Below are positions 33,896 through 42,566 of a stretch of 64,000 bases of DNA, piece by piece; within the stretch, counting starts at the first letter, position 1; the number at the start of each line of letters is the position of its first letter. Source of the stretch: Hellea sp965224755. Its GTDB lineage: Bacteria > Pseudomonadota > Alphaproteobacteria > Caulobacterales > Maricaulaceae. The notes under the pieces were generated by a model. The model did not search any database. It had not been told where the DNA came from and was given only the letters and a program-made list of their open reading frames with translations. The stretch lies in contig OZ245061.1 of the NCBI GenBank assembly GCA_965224755.1, positions 1 to 64,000 of the forward strand, read 5' to 3'. A program made the position numbers and the translations under genes.

Positions 33896-34042
33896 CATCC
33901 CGATGTCACCCCGGCCTTGCGCCGGGGCCTTTGGCCTATAATCTGATGATCTGTATGCGCGTGGAGTTCCCGAAGCTGCCTGCCTTGCTTGTACTCTGAA
34001 AACGTTGCGAGGGCAAAGGTCCCGCGTCAAGCGCGGGATGAC
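33896..34042. repeat. Intergenic palindromic repeat, family I copy 3
   Basis: The left part (from about 33896) begins with CATCCCGATGTCACCCCGGCC and the hairpin CCCCGGCCTTGCGCCGGGG; the right part (about 34015-34042) is GGTCCCGCGTCAAGCGCGGGATGACA. The arms are less well matched than in the copies at 5632 and 20176, and the right terminus is nearly identical to theirs. It fills most of the gap between creD and sdhB, both on the minus strand. Confidence 0.7.
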
Positions 34043-34056
34043 AATATTATCAAGCG

Positions 34057-35529
34057 TTAGCTTGATGCAGGCTTCCCCGTATCCGCCTTTCCGTACCAAT
34101 TCATGTTCCGCGTTAGGTACATTGTCATGGCGATAGCGATGAAACTGGCGAGAGCGCCGATCATCAGGGCGAAATCCTGCATCCGCATTAAGCTATAAAG
34201 CAGCCCGTAAACGAGGGTAAAGACGAGGCCCGCCCTTGCAATATATTTACGGTGACCAAAGACCGCGCCGGCATAGCCCGCTGTAGCCGCAATCGTGGCC
34301 CCGGCCGAGACGAGAAAAGCGCCTGTAAAGCCAATACGTTCAGAGAAGGCGAGCAGCAAGAGATAGAAAATGCTCTGCGCCAAACCGATAAGAATATATT
34401 GCGCGGGATGAACGCGCACACCGATAATGACCTCGAACAGGAAATAAGCGATAAACACCATGCCGATAAATAACACGCTATATTTCAAAGCGCGGTTGAC
34501 GGTCTGGTAAGGGTTATCTGTTGAGACGAATTGCACGATCATGATTTTATCGGGGCCAGTCAACGCGGCAAGGTTATGCGCCTTGCCCTGTCCGCGAATA
34601 CCGCGGCGAAGATAGGGCACTGACCAATTCGCCGAAAACCCCGTCTTCGTGATCTCGCGGCCATCGGGTGGAAACCCGCCTTCAAACCCCGGGTCGGCCC
34701 AATCAGCGCTAATATTAACCGTGGTCGATTGCGCGAAAGGCACAATGCCCAACCGCCGCGCACCGCCCAGCACCATTTCGGCTTTGACGGTGAACGCCTT
34801 ACCCGTTTTAACAATGTCAGCAGCAGGGACGGAGAGATAAGTCTGCTCGCGCTGCTGGCGTAGCCAACCATAGGCTTGATAATTTTTCGCCGTCACAGGG
34901 CCTTTATGTCCCAGCGCAGGAATATCCATAGTGCGAACCCCCTTCGAGGCCGGAAACACACTGATAGAACTGTCCAGATTTGCCGGTTCGAATTTGCGCC
35001 GCTCGCCGCCCGGCAGTACCAATTCAACATCTTTTTTCAGCCCCCTTACATCCGATAACGCAACAACGATTTTGGCGCGGCTCCAATCTATGGTCAGGCG
35101 GTCCGGATGATTCCCTATTTTCGCGAAAGAGCCAACCAACTGCCCCTGCCCTTGATAGGTCGGGATTTTGAACAATGATCGTTTTCGAACCGTCGTTTCA
35201 ATCCCGGAAAAATCGGCATGGCCGTTTTCAGCAAAAATGACGTAATTGCCACTCTCGGACACCTGGTCATGATTATCGGTCTGCACATAGGGCGCGACCA
35301 ACATCGGGCCGGAGATATATTGCTCCCCGCCATAACGCTCGGAAACTTCGCGGGTGACCTCATCGGCGTGCGCGCTCCGCTCAAAGCTGATATAGGAAAT
35401 AAACATCGCCGGGATGGCCATGAGCATGACCAGCGCGCAGATGATGATAAGTTTAAGGCCCGGAGAATTATGAGGCGTCTTTCCGGCCATTGTATTTTGA
35501 GTTGTGGGCGTATTTTGTGTCGTGGGCAT
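34057..35529 (-). CDS. creD: Inner-membrane protein of the CreD family
   Basis: CreD is an inner-membrane protein linked to the CreBC envelope-stress and beta-lactam response; its biochemical role is unclear. The 490-residue protein has an N-terminal membrane helix (LIIICALVMLMAIPAMFIS), a large periplasmic part (residues about 55-335, with LFKIPTYQGQGQLVGSF) and five to six C-terminal membrane segments. The ATG at 35529 is preceded by GGAGGGGGC, a very strong ribosome-binding site that lies in a hairpin. No creB or creC gene is nearby. Confidence 0.9.
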   Translation of the reverse strand: MPTTQNTPTTQNTMAGKTPHNSPGLKLIIICALVMLMAIPAMFISYISFERSAHADEVTREVSERYGGEQYISGPMLVAPYVQTDNHDQVSESGNYVIFAENGHADFSGIETTVRKRSLFKIPTYQGQGQLVGSFAKIGNHPDRLTIDWSRAKIVVALSDVRGLKKDVELVLPGGERRKFEPANLDSSISVFPASKGVRTMDIPALGHKGPVTAKNYQAYGWLRQQREQTYLSVPAADIVKTGKAFTVKAEMVLGGARRLGIVPFAQSTTVNISADWADPGFEGGFPPDGREITKTGFSANWSVPYLRRGIRGQGKAHNLAALTGPDKIMIVQFVSTDNPYQTVNRALKYSVLFIGMVFIAYFLFEVIIGVRVHPAQYILIGLAQSIFYLLLLAFSERIGFTGAFLVSAGATIAATAGYAGAVFGHRKYIARAGLVFTLVYGLLYSLMRMQDFALMIGALASFIAIAMTMYLTRNMNWYGKADTGKPASS

Positions 35530-35530
35530 A

Positions 35531-35560
35531 GCCCCCTCCAATATAATGAAATGAGGGGGC
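35531..35560 (-). promoter_or_regulatory. Hairpin sequestering the creD ribosome-binding site
   Basis: In the creD leader, GCCCCCTC and GAGGGGGC are perfect 8-bp complements separated by 14 AT-rich bases. The 3' arm contains the GGAGGGGG ribosome-binding site and ends one base before the creD ATG. Folding would mask the site and reduce translation until it melts. Confidence 0.55.
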
Positions 35561-35626
35561 GGAATGATATCAAATATCGTCAGCTTTGCGGCAAGCCTTG
35601 GACAAGATCAAGGTGATTTGGCGGCG

Positions 35627-35896
35627 CTATTCAGCCGCTTCGAGTCTGTCCATATCACGGCAATAATCAGGAAAACGAAAGTTGATGACCGAAGTTCGCG
35701 ATCCAAAGAGAAATTCCAAATCTTCTTTTGTGCATCCCAATAATTTGCAGATATCGGCCACAATCAAATTACGGGCATTATGGCGGGAATGTTTCGCCGC
35801 GTGTATGGCCGCCTCTATGAAGTCAGCAGAAGGATTTGCAGATTGCGGCGCAACATCTTCAGGCGCAGAATTTTCAATAATCAGGCATAACGGCAT
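35627..35896 (-). CDS. Small hypothetical protein
   Basis: The 89-residue protein begins MPLCLIIENSAPEDV and ends with a basic-acidic mix (FPDYCRDMDRLEAAE). A central stretch, residues about 40-70 (ARNLIVADICKLLGCTKEDL), could form a helix-turn-helix, but no family is recognised. ATG 35896 is preceded by AAGGA at a good distance; a longer in-frame start at 35968 has no such site. It is isolated between creD and cpaF. Confidence 0.6.
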   Translation of the reverse strand: MPLCLIIENSAPEDVAPQSANPSADFIEAAIHAAKHSRHNARNLIVADICKLLGCTKEDLEFLFGSRTSVINFRFPDYCRDMDRLEAAE

Positions 35897-36097
35897 GGCG
35901 TGTCCTTGTTCAAGGCCCCCAATTCCACATGCCCGCCCTCTAACAAACACAAATTTACGGAAATGCAAAATTAAATTTTCATTTTAGCGTATTTTATAAC
36001 TATGGGTGCGCGGCAAGAGTCTTAACCCACACTAACCATCTTAATTCATCTTATAGTTGTAATTATATATTATAAACGAAATATATGGAGATGGCTT

Positions 36098-37567
36098 ATG
36101 TTTGGAAAAGCTCAAAATCGACGCCGTAATGACGATGGGCCAGAAGCCTATGCCCGGCCTATTCATGAAGAACAGCGGCCACAGCGCGGAGCCGTGCTCA
36201 TACCTGAGCTGGTTTTTGACAGTGATGAAATGGCGGCAACGATTTCCACAGGAACCCAAAGCGCAAACAGCGAAGTCAAATCCATCGTCACAAATGCGCT
36301 TTACGAAACTTTGAATCTATCACAGCTTTCTACCCTACCCCTCGATCAAGCACAGCGCGATATCGGGGAAATTATTGCCGATATTATCAATATCCGTAAT
36401 ATTCGAATATCGACATCCGAGCAAACAGTCATGGCAAAAGAAATTTGCCATGACCTCCTCGGTTTCGGGCCGCTAGACCCCCTGCTCGCCCGCGACGATA
36501 TTGGCGATATTATGGTCAATGGGCTGGGCGATATATTTATTGAGCAAAACGGCCTGATCGAAAGAACCGATATCCGCTTTGACAGCGAAAAACAGCTCAC
36601 CGAAATATGCCAAAGATTGGCCCGGCAAACCGGACGGCATGTTGATAGGGCCAATCCGATTTGCGACGCAAGGCTGGAAGACGGCTCGCGGGTCAATGTG
36701 ATATTGCCGCCGCTCTCGGTCAAAGGCCCGGCGCTGACCATTCGTAAATTCAAGCGCGACAGGCTTGTACTGCGCGACCTTGTCGATAAAAATACGATCT
36801 CGCCCGCCGGCGCCCGCATCCTCGCCATTATTGCCGCTTGCCAATGTAATATCCTGATTTCGGGCGGGACGGGATCGGGCAAGACAACATTGCTCAATTG
36901 CCTGACCGCCTTTATCAATCCGCGCGAGCGGGTGATTACCTGCGAAGACACAGCCGAGCTGCAACTGCAACAGCCCCATGTGGTCAGCCTCGAAACCCGT
37001 CCGCCAAATATAGAAGGCAAAGGCACCGTAACCATGCGCGATCTTGTACGTAACTGCCTGAGGATGCGGCCCGAACGGATTATTGTCGGCGAAGTGCGCG
37101 GCCCCGAAGCTATGGATTTACTGCAGGCGATGAATACCGGCCATGACGGCTCGATGGGCACGCTTCACGCCAATACACCGCGCGACGCGCTCTCGCGGCT
37201 CGAAGCCATGGTGACCATGTCGGCCACCTCACTGCCGCCCCATATCATCCGCCAGATGATTGTCAGCGCCGTAGATATCATCGTGCAAACGGTGCGCCTC
37301 AGAGATGGCTCACGCAAGATTACCAATATCACTGAAGTGCTTCGCTTGGATAGTAATGTCATCATCACCCAGGATTTATTGACGTTTGAATATCTGGGCG
37401 AAACCGAGCAAGGGAAAATTCAAGGCGAGCATAAATCCACAGGCATTGCGCGCCCGCGTTTTTGGGATCGCGCACATTATTTCGGACTTACAGATCGGCT
37501 CTCCGAAGCTCTGGAAGAAGCCGGAGCGCCGGCATTGCGCCCGATGAGCGCGGAAGACGCCGCCTAA
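36098..37567 (+). CDS. cpaF: Tad pilus assembly ATPase CpaF (TadA)
   Basis: CpaF powers Flp/Tad pilus assembly. The 489-residue protein has an N-terminal domain (about residues 60-230) and the secretion-ATPase core with Walker A GGTGSGKT (residues 256-263), the Asp-box region TCEDTAELQLQQPH, Walker B-like RIIVGEVRGPEAMDLLQA and the His-box GSMGTLHANTPRDALSRLE. The rest of the tad/cpa cluster is absent here, so this may be an extra copy or a scattered gene. Its 3' end overlaps the convergent DUF4197 gene by four bases. Confidence 0.93.
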   Translation: MFGKAQNRRRNDDGPEAYARPIHEEQRPQRGAVLIPELVFDSDEMAATISTGTQSANSEVKSIVTNALYETLNLSQLSTLPLDQAQRDIGEIIADIINIRNIRISTSEQTVMAKEICHDLLGFGPLDPLLARDDIGDIMVNGLGDIFIEQNGLIERTDIRFDSEKQLTEICQRLARQTGRHVDRANPICDARLEDGSRVNVILPPLSVKGPALTIRKFKRDRLVLRDLVDKNTISPAGARILAIIAACQCNILISGGTGSGKTTLLNCLTAFINPRERVITCEDTAELQLQQPHVVSLETRPPNIEGKGTVTMRDLVRNCLRMRPERIIVGEVRGPEAMDLLQAMNTGHDGSMGTLHANTPRDALSRLEAMVTMSATSLPPHIIRQMIVSAVDIIVQTVRLRDGSRKITNITEVLRLDSNVIITQDLLTFEYLGETEQGKIQGEHKSTGIARPRFWDRAHYFGLTDRLSEALEEAGAPALRPMSAEDAA

Positions 37568-38292
37568 TAGCTTGATCCAAACACGCGGCGCAGGATTTCG
37601 CTGGTGCGCTTGGCAGGGTTCTCGCGGATGGCTTTTTCTTCAATGGCAATATAATGAAACACGCCTTTCAGGCCGTAATCGACTCCGTGCCGGATCAGGT
37701 CGGTTCTCGCATCGGCCCCGAGTTGCGGCGCAATCGGAATATTACGCAAGCTGCCCACGACTTGGTCGACGAGCTGTAAAGCCCCTGTCTGGCCCAGCGC
37801 ATTTTCCATAATCGGCGAGAAAAGCTGGGTGAGCTTACTGCTAGTATGGTCGGCCAAATATTGCGTCGCCGCATTATCCGGCCCGCGCACGATGTTAATC
37901 GCGTCGGTGATGGTCAGGCCCCGTATCGCGCTGAGGAAAATATCTTTGGCCACAGGCGCTGCTTTTTCTGCGCCGCGGTTAAGTTGCTGCTGTAATTCGA
38001 CCAGCAGACCGTCTGCTCCAATCGGCGAGAGATAACCCTGCACATCCTGCAAAATTTTGGGCAGCGGAATGCGCACCAATGCATTGCCGAGAAACCCGTC
38101 CAATATGCCGAGATTGGCGAGCGCATTACCCACGCCGTTATCCAGCGCGGCGCGTATCCCCATCGCGGCGTCGGCTTGGCTCAAAATGCCGGAACCGAGA
38201 ATGCCTTCGAGGATGGCCGGATCGAGAGTTTCGCAAGCGGTCAGCGCCGTGCCGCCCAGTCCCAATAATACAAAGCGTCTGTCTAAAGTCAT
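37564..38292 (-). CDS. DUF4197 lipoprotein
   Basis: The 242-residue protein has a signal with Arg-Arg (DRRFVLLGLGGTALTAC) ending in a lipobox, Cys20, so it may be exported by Tat and lipidated. The remainder matches DUF4197: GADGLLVELQQQLNRGAEKAAP, a helical repeat-like middle, and the end RTSEILRRVFG. The family has no established function. It overlaps cpaF at the 3' end (convergent). Confidence 0.82.
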   Translation of the reverse strand: MTLDRRFVLLGLGGTALTACETLDPAILEGILGSGILSQADAAMGIRAALDNGVGNALANLGILDGFLGNALVRIPLPKILQDVQGYLSPIGADGLLVELQQQLNRGAEKAAPVAKDIFLSAIRGLTITDAINIVRGPDNAATQYLADHTSSKLTQLFSPIMENALGQTGALQLVDQVVGSLRNIPIAPQLGADARTDLIRHGVDYGLKGVFHYIAIEEKAIRENPAKRTSEILRRVFGSSY

Positions 38293-38363
38293 ATCATCCT
38301 CCCAATAGGTTATGGCCTATCTTGGAACTTCGGGCCGCGTTTTTCAAGGAAGGCTTACACGTC

Positions 38364-39527
38364 CTAACTCTTGCTCTTCAGCCTGAGCCAATCGCGCTTG
38401 GGCAGGCCGTAAAGCTGGTCCATAAATTCCATCTGCAGCCCTATAGGCCGTGTATGCGGGCTGTTCCACATCATGGCGATGCCGGAGCGTTGTTCGGGAT
38501 CGAACAGAACTAGCGCGCGGTAACCTTCAACTCCGCCGCGATGCCCAACGACTTTGTGGCCGGAATAATCATAGACCCGCCAACCGAGACCGTAATGGGC
38601 ATTTTCCAATGCGCTGAATTTACGCCGCAAAAACCGTTGCTCGCGCGGGGTTTCAACGCGCGGAGTTTGCATTTCGGTCAGGATTTCGGCGGATAATTTA
38701 TTTTCGGCGGGCATTTGCGCGATCATCCATTTTCCTAAATCTTTGATCGAAGAATTCACCCCTGCCGCTGCCGGAACGCGGTAGTAATTTTCTTTGACGC
38801 GATTGATACGAACCCCGTGCCGCCCATGTGGCCGCGCCCAGGATTTGGAGCGCTTAAGACCTGCGAGTGTCGTTGAAGCCGTCGTCATACCCAGCGGCTC
38901 GAAAATGCGCTCATTGACGGCAGCTTTGTATGGCAGGCCCGTGACAGTTTCGACGATTTCAGAGGAGGCATCAAAGGCGACATTTTGATAGGTGTGGCAT
39001 GTCCCCGGCTGGCAAAGATATTTCAAATCCTTTAGCGCGCCGCGGATATCTTTGGCCCGTCTGCCGCCTTCGATCCGGTTATCATAGGCATTGCGCACAA
39101 TGCCGACGCGGTGGGAGAGAAGGTCTTCAATCGACACCGGGTTTTCATTGGGCGGAAGCGCGAGCGAAGCCGCGTGAACCGTCGCCGGTTCGGCCAGATC
39201 AAAATGCCCCTCCTCTTCGAGCGAGAGCACAGTCGCCGCCGCCACGCCTTTGGAGACCGAGGCCCAGCGAAAAACCGTATCGGGCGTGACCAGCATATTA
39301 CTATCGCGCAAGACCTCGCCGTAACCTTTGGCAAAACTCATCTTGCCGTCTTCGACAATGGCGATAGACATGCCGACCATTTCAAGTTGCTGCATCAGTT
39401 GCCCGGCGCGTTTGTCCAGCTCTTCAATATCAATACCAGGCTCGCGCATTTGGCCGGAGCCGGTAGCCATCGCGCTCGCCGTATAAGCGGCGCAGAGAAC
39501 AAAGCTAAGCAAGAGACGGAAAATCAT
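38364..39527 (-). CDS. Serine beta-lactamase-fold hydrolase (class C-like)
   Basis: The 387-residue protein has a signal peptide (MIFRLLLSFVLCAAYTASAMA) and the beta-lactamase superfamily motifs: FRWASVSKGVAAAT (SxxK with the nucleophile Ser), YQN in HTYQNVAFDASSE, and a late HRGGVEG in place of KTG. Members of this group are often esterases or D,D-peptidases, so antibiotic resistance should not be assumed. It is followed on the same strand by DUF4197 and preceded by uppP. Confidence 0.87.
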   Translation of the reverse strand: MIFRLLLSFVLCAAYTASAMATGSGQMREPGIDIEELDKRAGQLMQQLEMVGMSIAIVEDGKMSFAKGYGEVLRDSNMLVTPDTVFRWASVSKGVAAATVLSLEEEGHFDLAEPATVHAASLALPPNENPVSIEDLLSHRVGIVRNAYDNRIEGGRRAKDIRGALKDLKYLCQPGTCHTYQNVAFDASSEIVETVTGLPYKAAVNERIFEPLGMTTASTTLAGLKRSKSWARPHGRHGVRINRVKENYYRVPAAAGVNSSIKDLGKWMIAQMPAENKLSAEILTEMQTPRVETPREQRFLRRKFSALENAHYGLGWRVYDYSGHKVVGHRGGVEGYRALVLFDPEQRSGIAMMWNSPHTRPIGLQMEFMDQLYGLPKRDWLRLKSKS

Positions 39528-39596
39528 GACACGCCTCTAAAAGACGCCGCGTATTTCTGTCCAGCGAACTCTTCAGTGCCTTGCATTAAAATCCCC

Positions 39597-40409
39597 TCAT
39601 GCCCCTGCCATAATCCATATCAGCAAGCCCGCGCCGAGTAAAAGCCGATACACCATGAAGGGGAAGAACCCGATCTTGCTGACCCATTTCATAAACAGCG
39701 CGATACAGCCATAGGCCGCGACAAAAGAGAGCACGGCGACGATGAGGCCGTCGGTCAGGCTCGCCCCGCCGCTTTGATCGCCTGCCAGTTTTAGAATGGA
39801 AAACAAACCCCCCGCGCCAATAACCGGAAGGCTCATCAGCATAGAAAAGCGAGCCGACTCGATGCGGGTCATGTTCATAAACCGTGCTGCGGTCATGGTA
39901 ATGCCCGAGCGCGAGGTTCCGGGGATGAGGGCGAGGGCCTGCGCAAAGCCAAGCAATGTCGCCCCGCGCCATGTCAGGTCATCACTCGTCCGCTCCTGCT
40001 TGCCTTTCACATCTGACACCCAGAGGAGAACCCCGAAAACAATCGTGGTGAAGGCGATAATCTTGGGCGAGCGCAGCAAGACATCAAATCCGCCTTTATT
40101 TAAAAAATAACCGAGCACTAATGCTGGCGGCGTCGCGATAATCAAGTTGAGCGCTAAAGCCGAATTTTTGTTCAGCCTCCGCCCCAGAAGATCAAAAAAC
40201 CCGGCAATGATAGCGCCGACATCTTTGCGGAAATAGGCCATGACCGCAAACAGCGTGCCGAAATGCGCCATGACGTCGATCAACGGGCCTTGATCTTCGG
40301 GCCAGCCTAAAAGCTGCGGCGCAAGAATCAAATGCGCCGAACTCGAAATCGGCAAAAACTCAGTTAGCCCCTGAATAAGGGCGAGAATGACAAGGTGGAG
40401 CCAGGACAT
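39597..40409 (-). CDS. uppP: Undecaprenyl-diphosphatase UppP
   Basis: UppP recycles the lipid carrier for peptidoglycan synthesis by removing a phosphate from undecaprenyl pyrophosphate. The 270-residue membrane protein has the two active-site signatures QGLTEFLPISSSAHLIL (near the N-terminus) and PGTSRSGITMTAARFM (middle), and about seven hydrophobic segments. It is divergent from gltD across an AT-rich region of 285 bases. Confidence 0.96.
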   Translation of the reverse strand: MSWLHLVILALIQGLTEFLPISSSAHLILAPQLLGWPEDQGPLIDVMAHFGTLFAVMAYFRKDVGAIIAGFFDLLGRRLNKNSALALNLIIATPPALVLGYFLNKGGFDVLLRSPKIIAFTTIVFGVLLWVSDVKGKQERTSDDLTWRGATLLGFAQALALIPGTSRSGITMTAARFMNMTRIESARFSMLMSLPVIGAGGLFSILKLAGDQSGGASLTDGLIVAVLSFVAAYGCIALFMKWVSKIGFFPFMVYRLLLGAGLLIWIMAGA

Positions 40410-40588
40410 AGCGCAGGGTTAAGGCCTTATGGTTACCGCTTTGTTTACGTTTACGCCCCTGGTCATCCAAAGCGCCAAAATTACGGCGGAAAACCTGTTC
40501 ATGCCATCATAAATACAATAAATTTATATCGGTTTGCAAAGTCTCTATAACCTCACGCTTTCTGCCTTTAAGAAATAATACTTTTATA

Positions 40589-40635
40589 ACAAAGAGATAA
40601 CTAATAATTAGCTTATATAATTTTTCTCTCTTTGT
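40589..40635. promoter_or_regulatory. Nested palindromes in the uppP-gltD regulatory region
   Basis: ACAAAGAGA (40589-40597) and TCTCTTTGT (40627-40635) form a perfect 9-bp inverted repeat around 29 bases that contain the palindrome CTAATAATTAG (40601-40611). The whole region 40500-40690 is AT-rich. These may be an operator or a cruciform-prone site. Confidence 0.5.
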
Positions 40636-40643
40636 CCTTTTAT

Positions 40644-40654
40644 GACAAATTGTC
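40644..40654. promoter_or_regulatory. Palindrome just upstream of the gltD promoter
   Basis: GACAA-A-TTGTC is a perfect 11-base palindrome lying five bases before the predicted -35. This is the position of an activator or repressor operator for gltD. The binding factor is not known. Confidence 0.45.
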
Positions 40655-40659
40655 GCATC

Positions 40660-40688
40660 TTGCTTTAGTAAAATTACAGATGTATAGG
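40660..40688 (+). promoter_or_regulatory. Candidate gltD promoter, leaderless type
   Basis: TTGCTT (40660-40665) and TATAGG (40683-40688) are 17 bases apart. The predicted start, six to seven bases on, falls at the gltD ATG (40695). No ribosome-binding site precedes that ATG (TAGGGCCGCC), consistent with a leaderless messenger. Confidence 0.45.
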
Positions 40689-40694
40689 GCCGCC

Positions 40695-42137
40695 ATGCCC
40701 ACACCTATGTTACAATTTGTCGAGACTGGCCGCGATATGCCCGCCAAACGTGATGCTGCCAAGCGCGGCAAGGATTTTCTTGAGATTTACGGCGATTATA
40801 TCGAAATTAAAGCCGCCGAGCAGGCCTCGCGCTGTTCACAATGCGGCGTTCCCTTTTGTCAAAACCACTGCCCGCTTGAAAATAATATCCCCGATTGGCT
40901 AAAACTTACTGCGGAAGGCCGTATTGAGGATGCCTATCACCTCTCCGCCGCAACCAATAACATGCCCGAGATTTGCGGGCGTATCTGTCCGCAAGACCGT
41001 CTCTGCGAGGGCTCTTGCGTGATTGAGCAATCCGGCCACGGCACGGTAACGATTGGCTCGGTTGAGCGCTACCTGACCGATACCGCTTGGAAAGAGGGGT
41101 GGGTCGAGCCGATCACCCCGCGCCGTGAACGCCCTCTCTCTGTCGGCATTGTCGGTGCCGGGCCCGCAGGCCTTGCCGCCGCCGAAGAATTGCGCCAGCA
41201 AGGCTGGCAGGTCACAGTCTATGACCGCCATGACCGCGCAGGCGGCTTGCTCATTTACGGTATCCCCAATTTCAAGCTGGATAAAAAGATTGTGCAGCGC
41301 CGCACGAAACGCCTGATGGATGGCGGAATTGAATTCGTTTTAAATTGCGATGTCGGCACGGATATTACCTTTGATAAGCTGCGCGAAAAACATCAAGCCG
41401 TGCTAATCGCGACAGGCGTTTACAAAGCCCGCGATCTGAAATGCCCCGGCGCGGGCGCCGAGGGCGTTACCCCTGCCCTGCCTTATTTAATCAACTCCAA
41501 TAAGCGCGGGTTAGGCGATAAAATTCCTGCCGAAACGGCCGAAGGCAAAAACGTCGTTGTCATTGGCGGCGGCGACACCGCCATGGATTGCGTGCGCACG
41601 GCGGTTCGCCAAGGCGCAAAATCTGTCACCTGTCTCTATCGCCGTGACCATAATAATATGCCCGGCTCTCGCCGCGAGACGGCTAACGCGCAGGAAGAAG
41701 GCGTTGTCTTTAAATGGCTGGCCAACCCCAAAGCCATTCATGTCATTTTTGATGATGGAGGGGGCGGCAAAGTCTCGTCCGTGCGAACCGATAAAATGCG
41801 GCTCGGTAAACGTGAGGCCTCGGGCCGCGAAAGCGTGGAGCCGATTGCGGGCGCAGATTTCGATGTCAAAGCTGACCTCGTCATCAAGGCGCTTGGATTT
41901 TTGCCTGAAGATATGAAAGATTTATCAGATGAATTGACAATCACGCGCTGGGGCACTGTAAAAGTAAATCCCCTGACTTTCGAAACTAATCTACCCGGCG
42001 TCTACGCCGCGGGCGATATTGCGCGCGGCGCAAGCCTCGTCGTCTGGGCCATTCGCGAAGGCCGCGACGCCGCCGCCCATATGCATAAATATCTAAAAGC
42101 GCAGATGATTGTGGACCAAAAAGTAGCCGCGGAGTAA
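40695..42137 (+). CDS. gltD: Glutamate synthase (NADPH) small subunit
   Basis: GltD transfers electrons from NADPH to the large subunit for glutamate synthesis. The 480-residue protein begins with Cys motifs for the [4Fe-4S] clusters (CSQCGVPFCQNHCPLE and CGRICPQDRLCEGSCV), then two dinucleotide-binding folds: VGIVGAGPAGLAAAEEL (FAD) and VVVIGGGDTAMDCVRTA (NADPH), and ends with GVYAAGDIARGASLVVWAI. I chose ATG 40695 (MPTPMLQFVETG), since the upstream in-frame start extends into the promoter. gltB follows after a small gene, the reverse of the usual gltBD order. Confidence 0.95.
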   Translation: MPTPMLQFVETGRDMPAKRDAAKRGKDFLEIYGDYIEIKAAEQASRCSQCGVPFCQNHCPLENNIPDWLKLTAEGRIEDAYHLSAATNNMPEICGRICPQDRLCEGSCVIEQSGHGTVTIGSVERYLTDTAWKEGWVEPITPRRERPLSVGIVGAGPAGLAAAEELRQQGWQVTVYDRHDRAGGLLIYGIPNFKLDKKIVQRRTKRLMDGGIEFVLNCDVGTDITFDKLREKHQAVLIATGVYKARDLKCPGAGAEGVTPALPYLINSNKRGLGDKIPAETAEGKNVVVIGGGDTAMDCVRTAVRQGAKSVTCLYRRDHNNMPGSRRETANAQEEGVVFKWLANPKAIHVIFDDGGGGKVSSVRTDKMRLGKREASGRESVEPIAGADFDVKADLVIKALGFLPEDMKDLSDELTITRWGTVKVNPLTFETNLPGVYAAGDIARGASLVVWAIREGRDAAAHMHKYLKAQMIVDQKVAAE

Positions 42138-42140
42138 ATC

Positions 42141-42566
42141 ATGACCACAGCGCTTAAAGGACAGTGTTTGTGCGGAGGCGTAGCTTTCAAAGCTACGGGC
42201 GATATTTTGCGGGTTTCTGCCTGTTATTGCAGCATGTGCCTAACGCAAAATGGCGGCGGCGCTTTTCATGGCGCTGAGTTCCGCGGCGATCTTATTATTA
42301 CTCAAGGCAAAGGTTTGAAATGGTATAGAGCCTCGGATAAAGCCCAGCGTGGGTTTTGCGGCGGTTGCGGCTCATCTCTTTTCTGGATATCCAATAGCGA
42401 TGAGGCCTATTTTGATGTCAGTCTCGGAGCATTGAATGATACCTCTGACCTTCAATTAAACGCACATATTTTCGTTGAGAGTTGCCCCTCCTATAAAACT
42501 CTTCCAACAAATGCGCCCCACCTCACCGAAGCTGAGGTACTGGCCAACCCACTGCAGGATAAATAA
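42141..42566 (+). CDS. GFA-family (glutathione-dependent formaldehyde-activating/CENP-V-like) protein
   Basis: The 141-residue protein has the zinc-binding pattern of the GFA family: QCLCGGVAFKA, CYCSMC (residues about 29-34) and GFCGGCGSSLFW (about 73-84). This fold binds zinc ions and in some members is linked to glutathione adducts; the actual activity is unknown. It sits between gltD and gltB, three bases after gltD and sharing TAATG with gltB, so it is part of the same operon. Confidence 0.9.
   Translation: MTTALKGQCLCGGVAFKATGDILRVSACYCSMCLTQNGGGAFHGAEFRGDLIITQGKGLKWYRASDKAQRGFCGGCGSSLFWISNSDEAYFDVSLGALNDTSDLQLNAHIFVESCPSYKTLPTNAPHLTEAEVLANPLQDK

Noticed and set aside
35985..36045. Possible CtrA box (TTAA-N7-TAAC) upstream of cpaF
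   Set aside because: Only the first half matches the TTAA-N7-TTAA consensus, and such AT-rich half-sites are frequent in this stretch.
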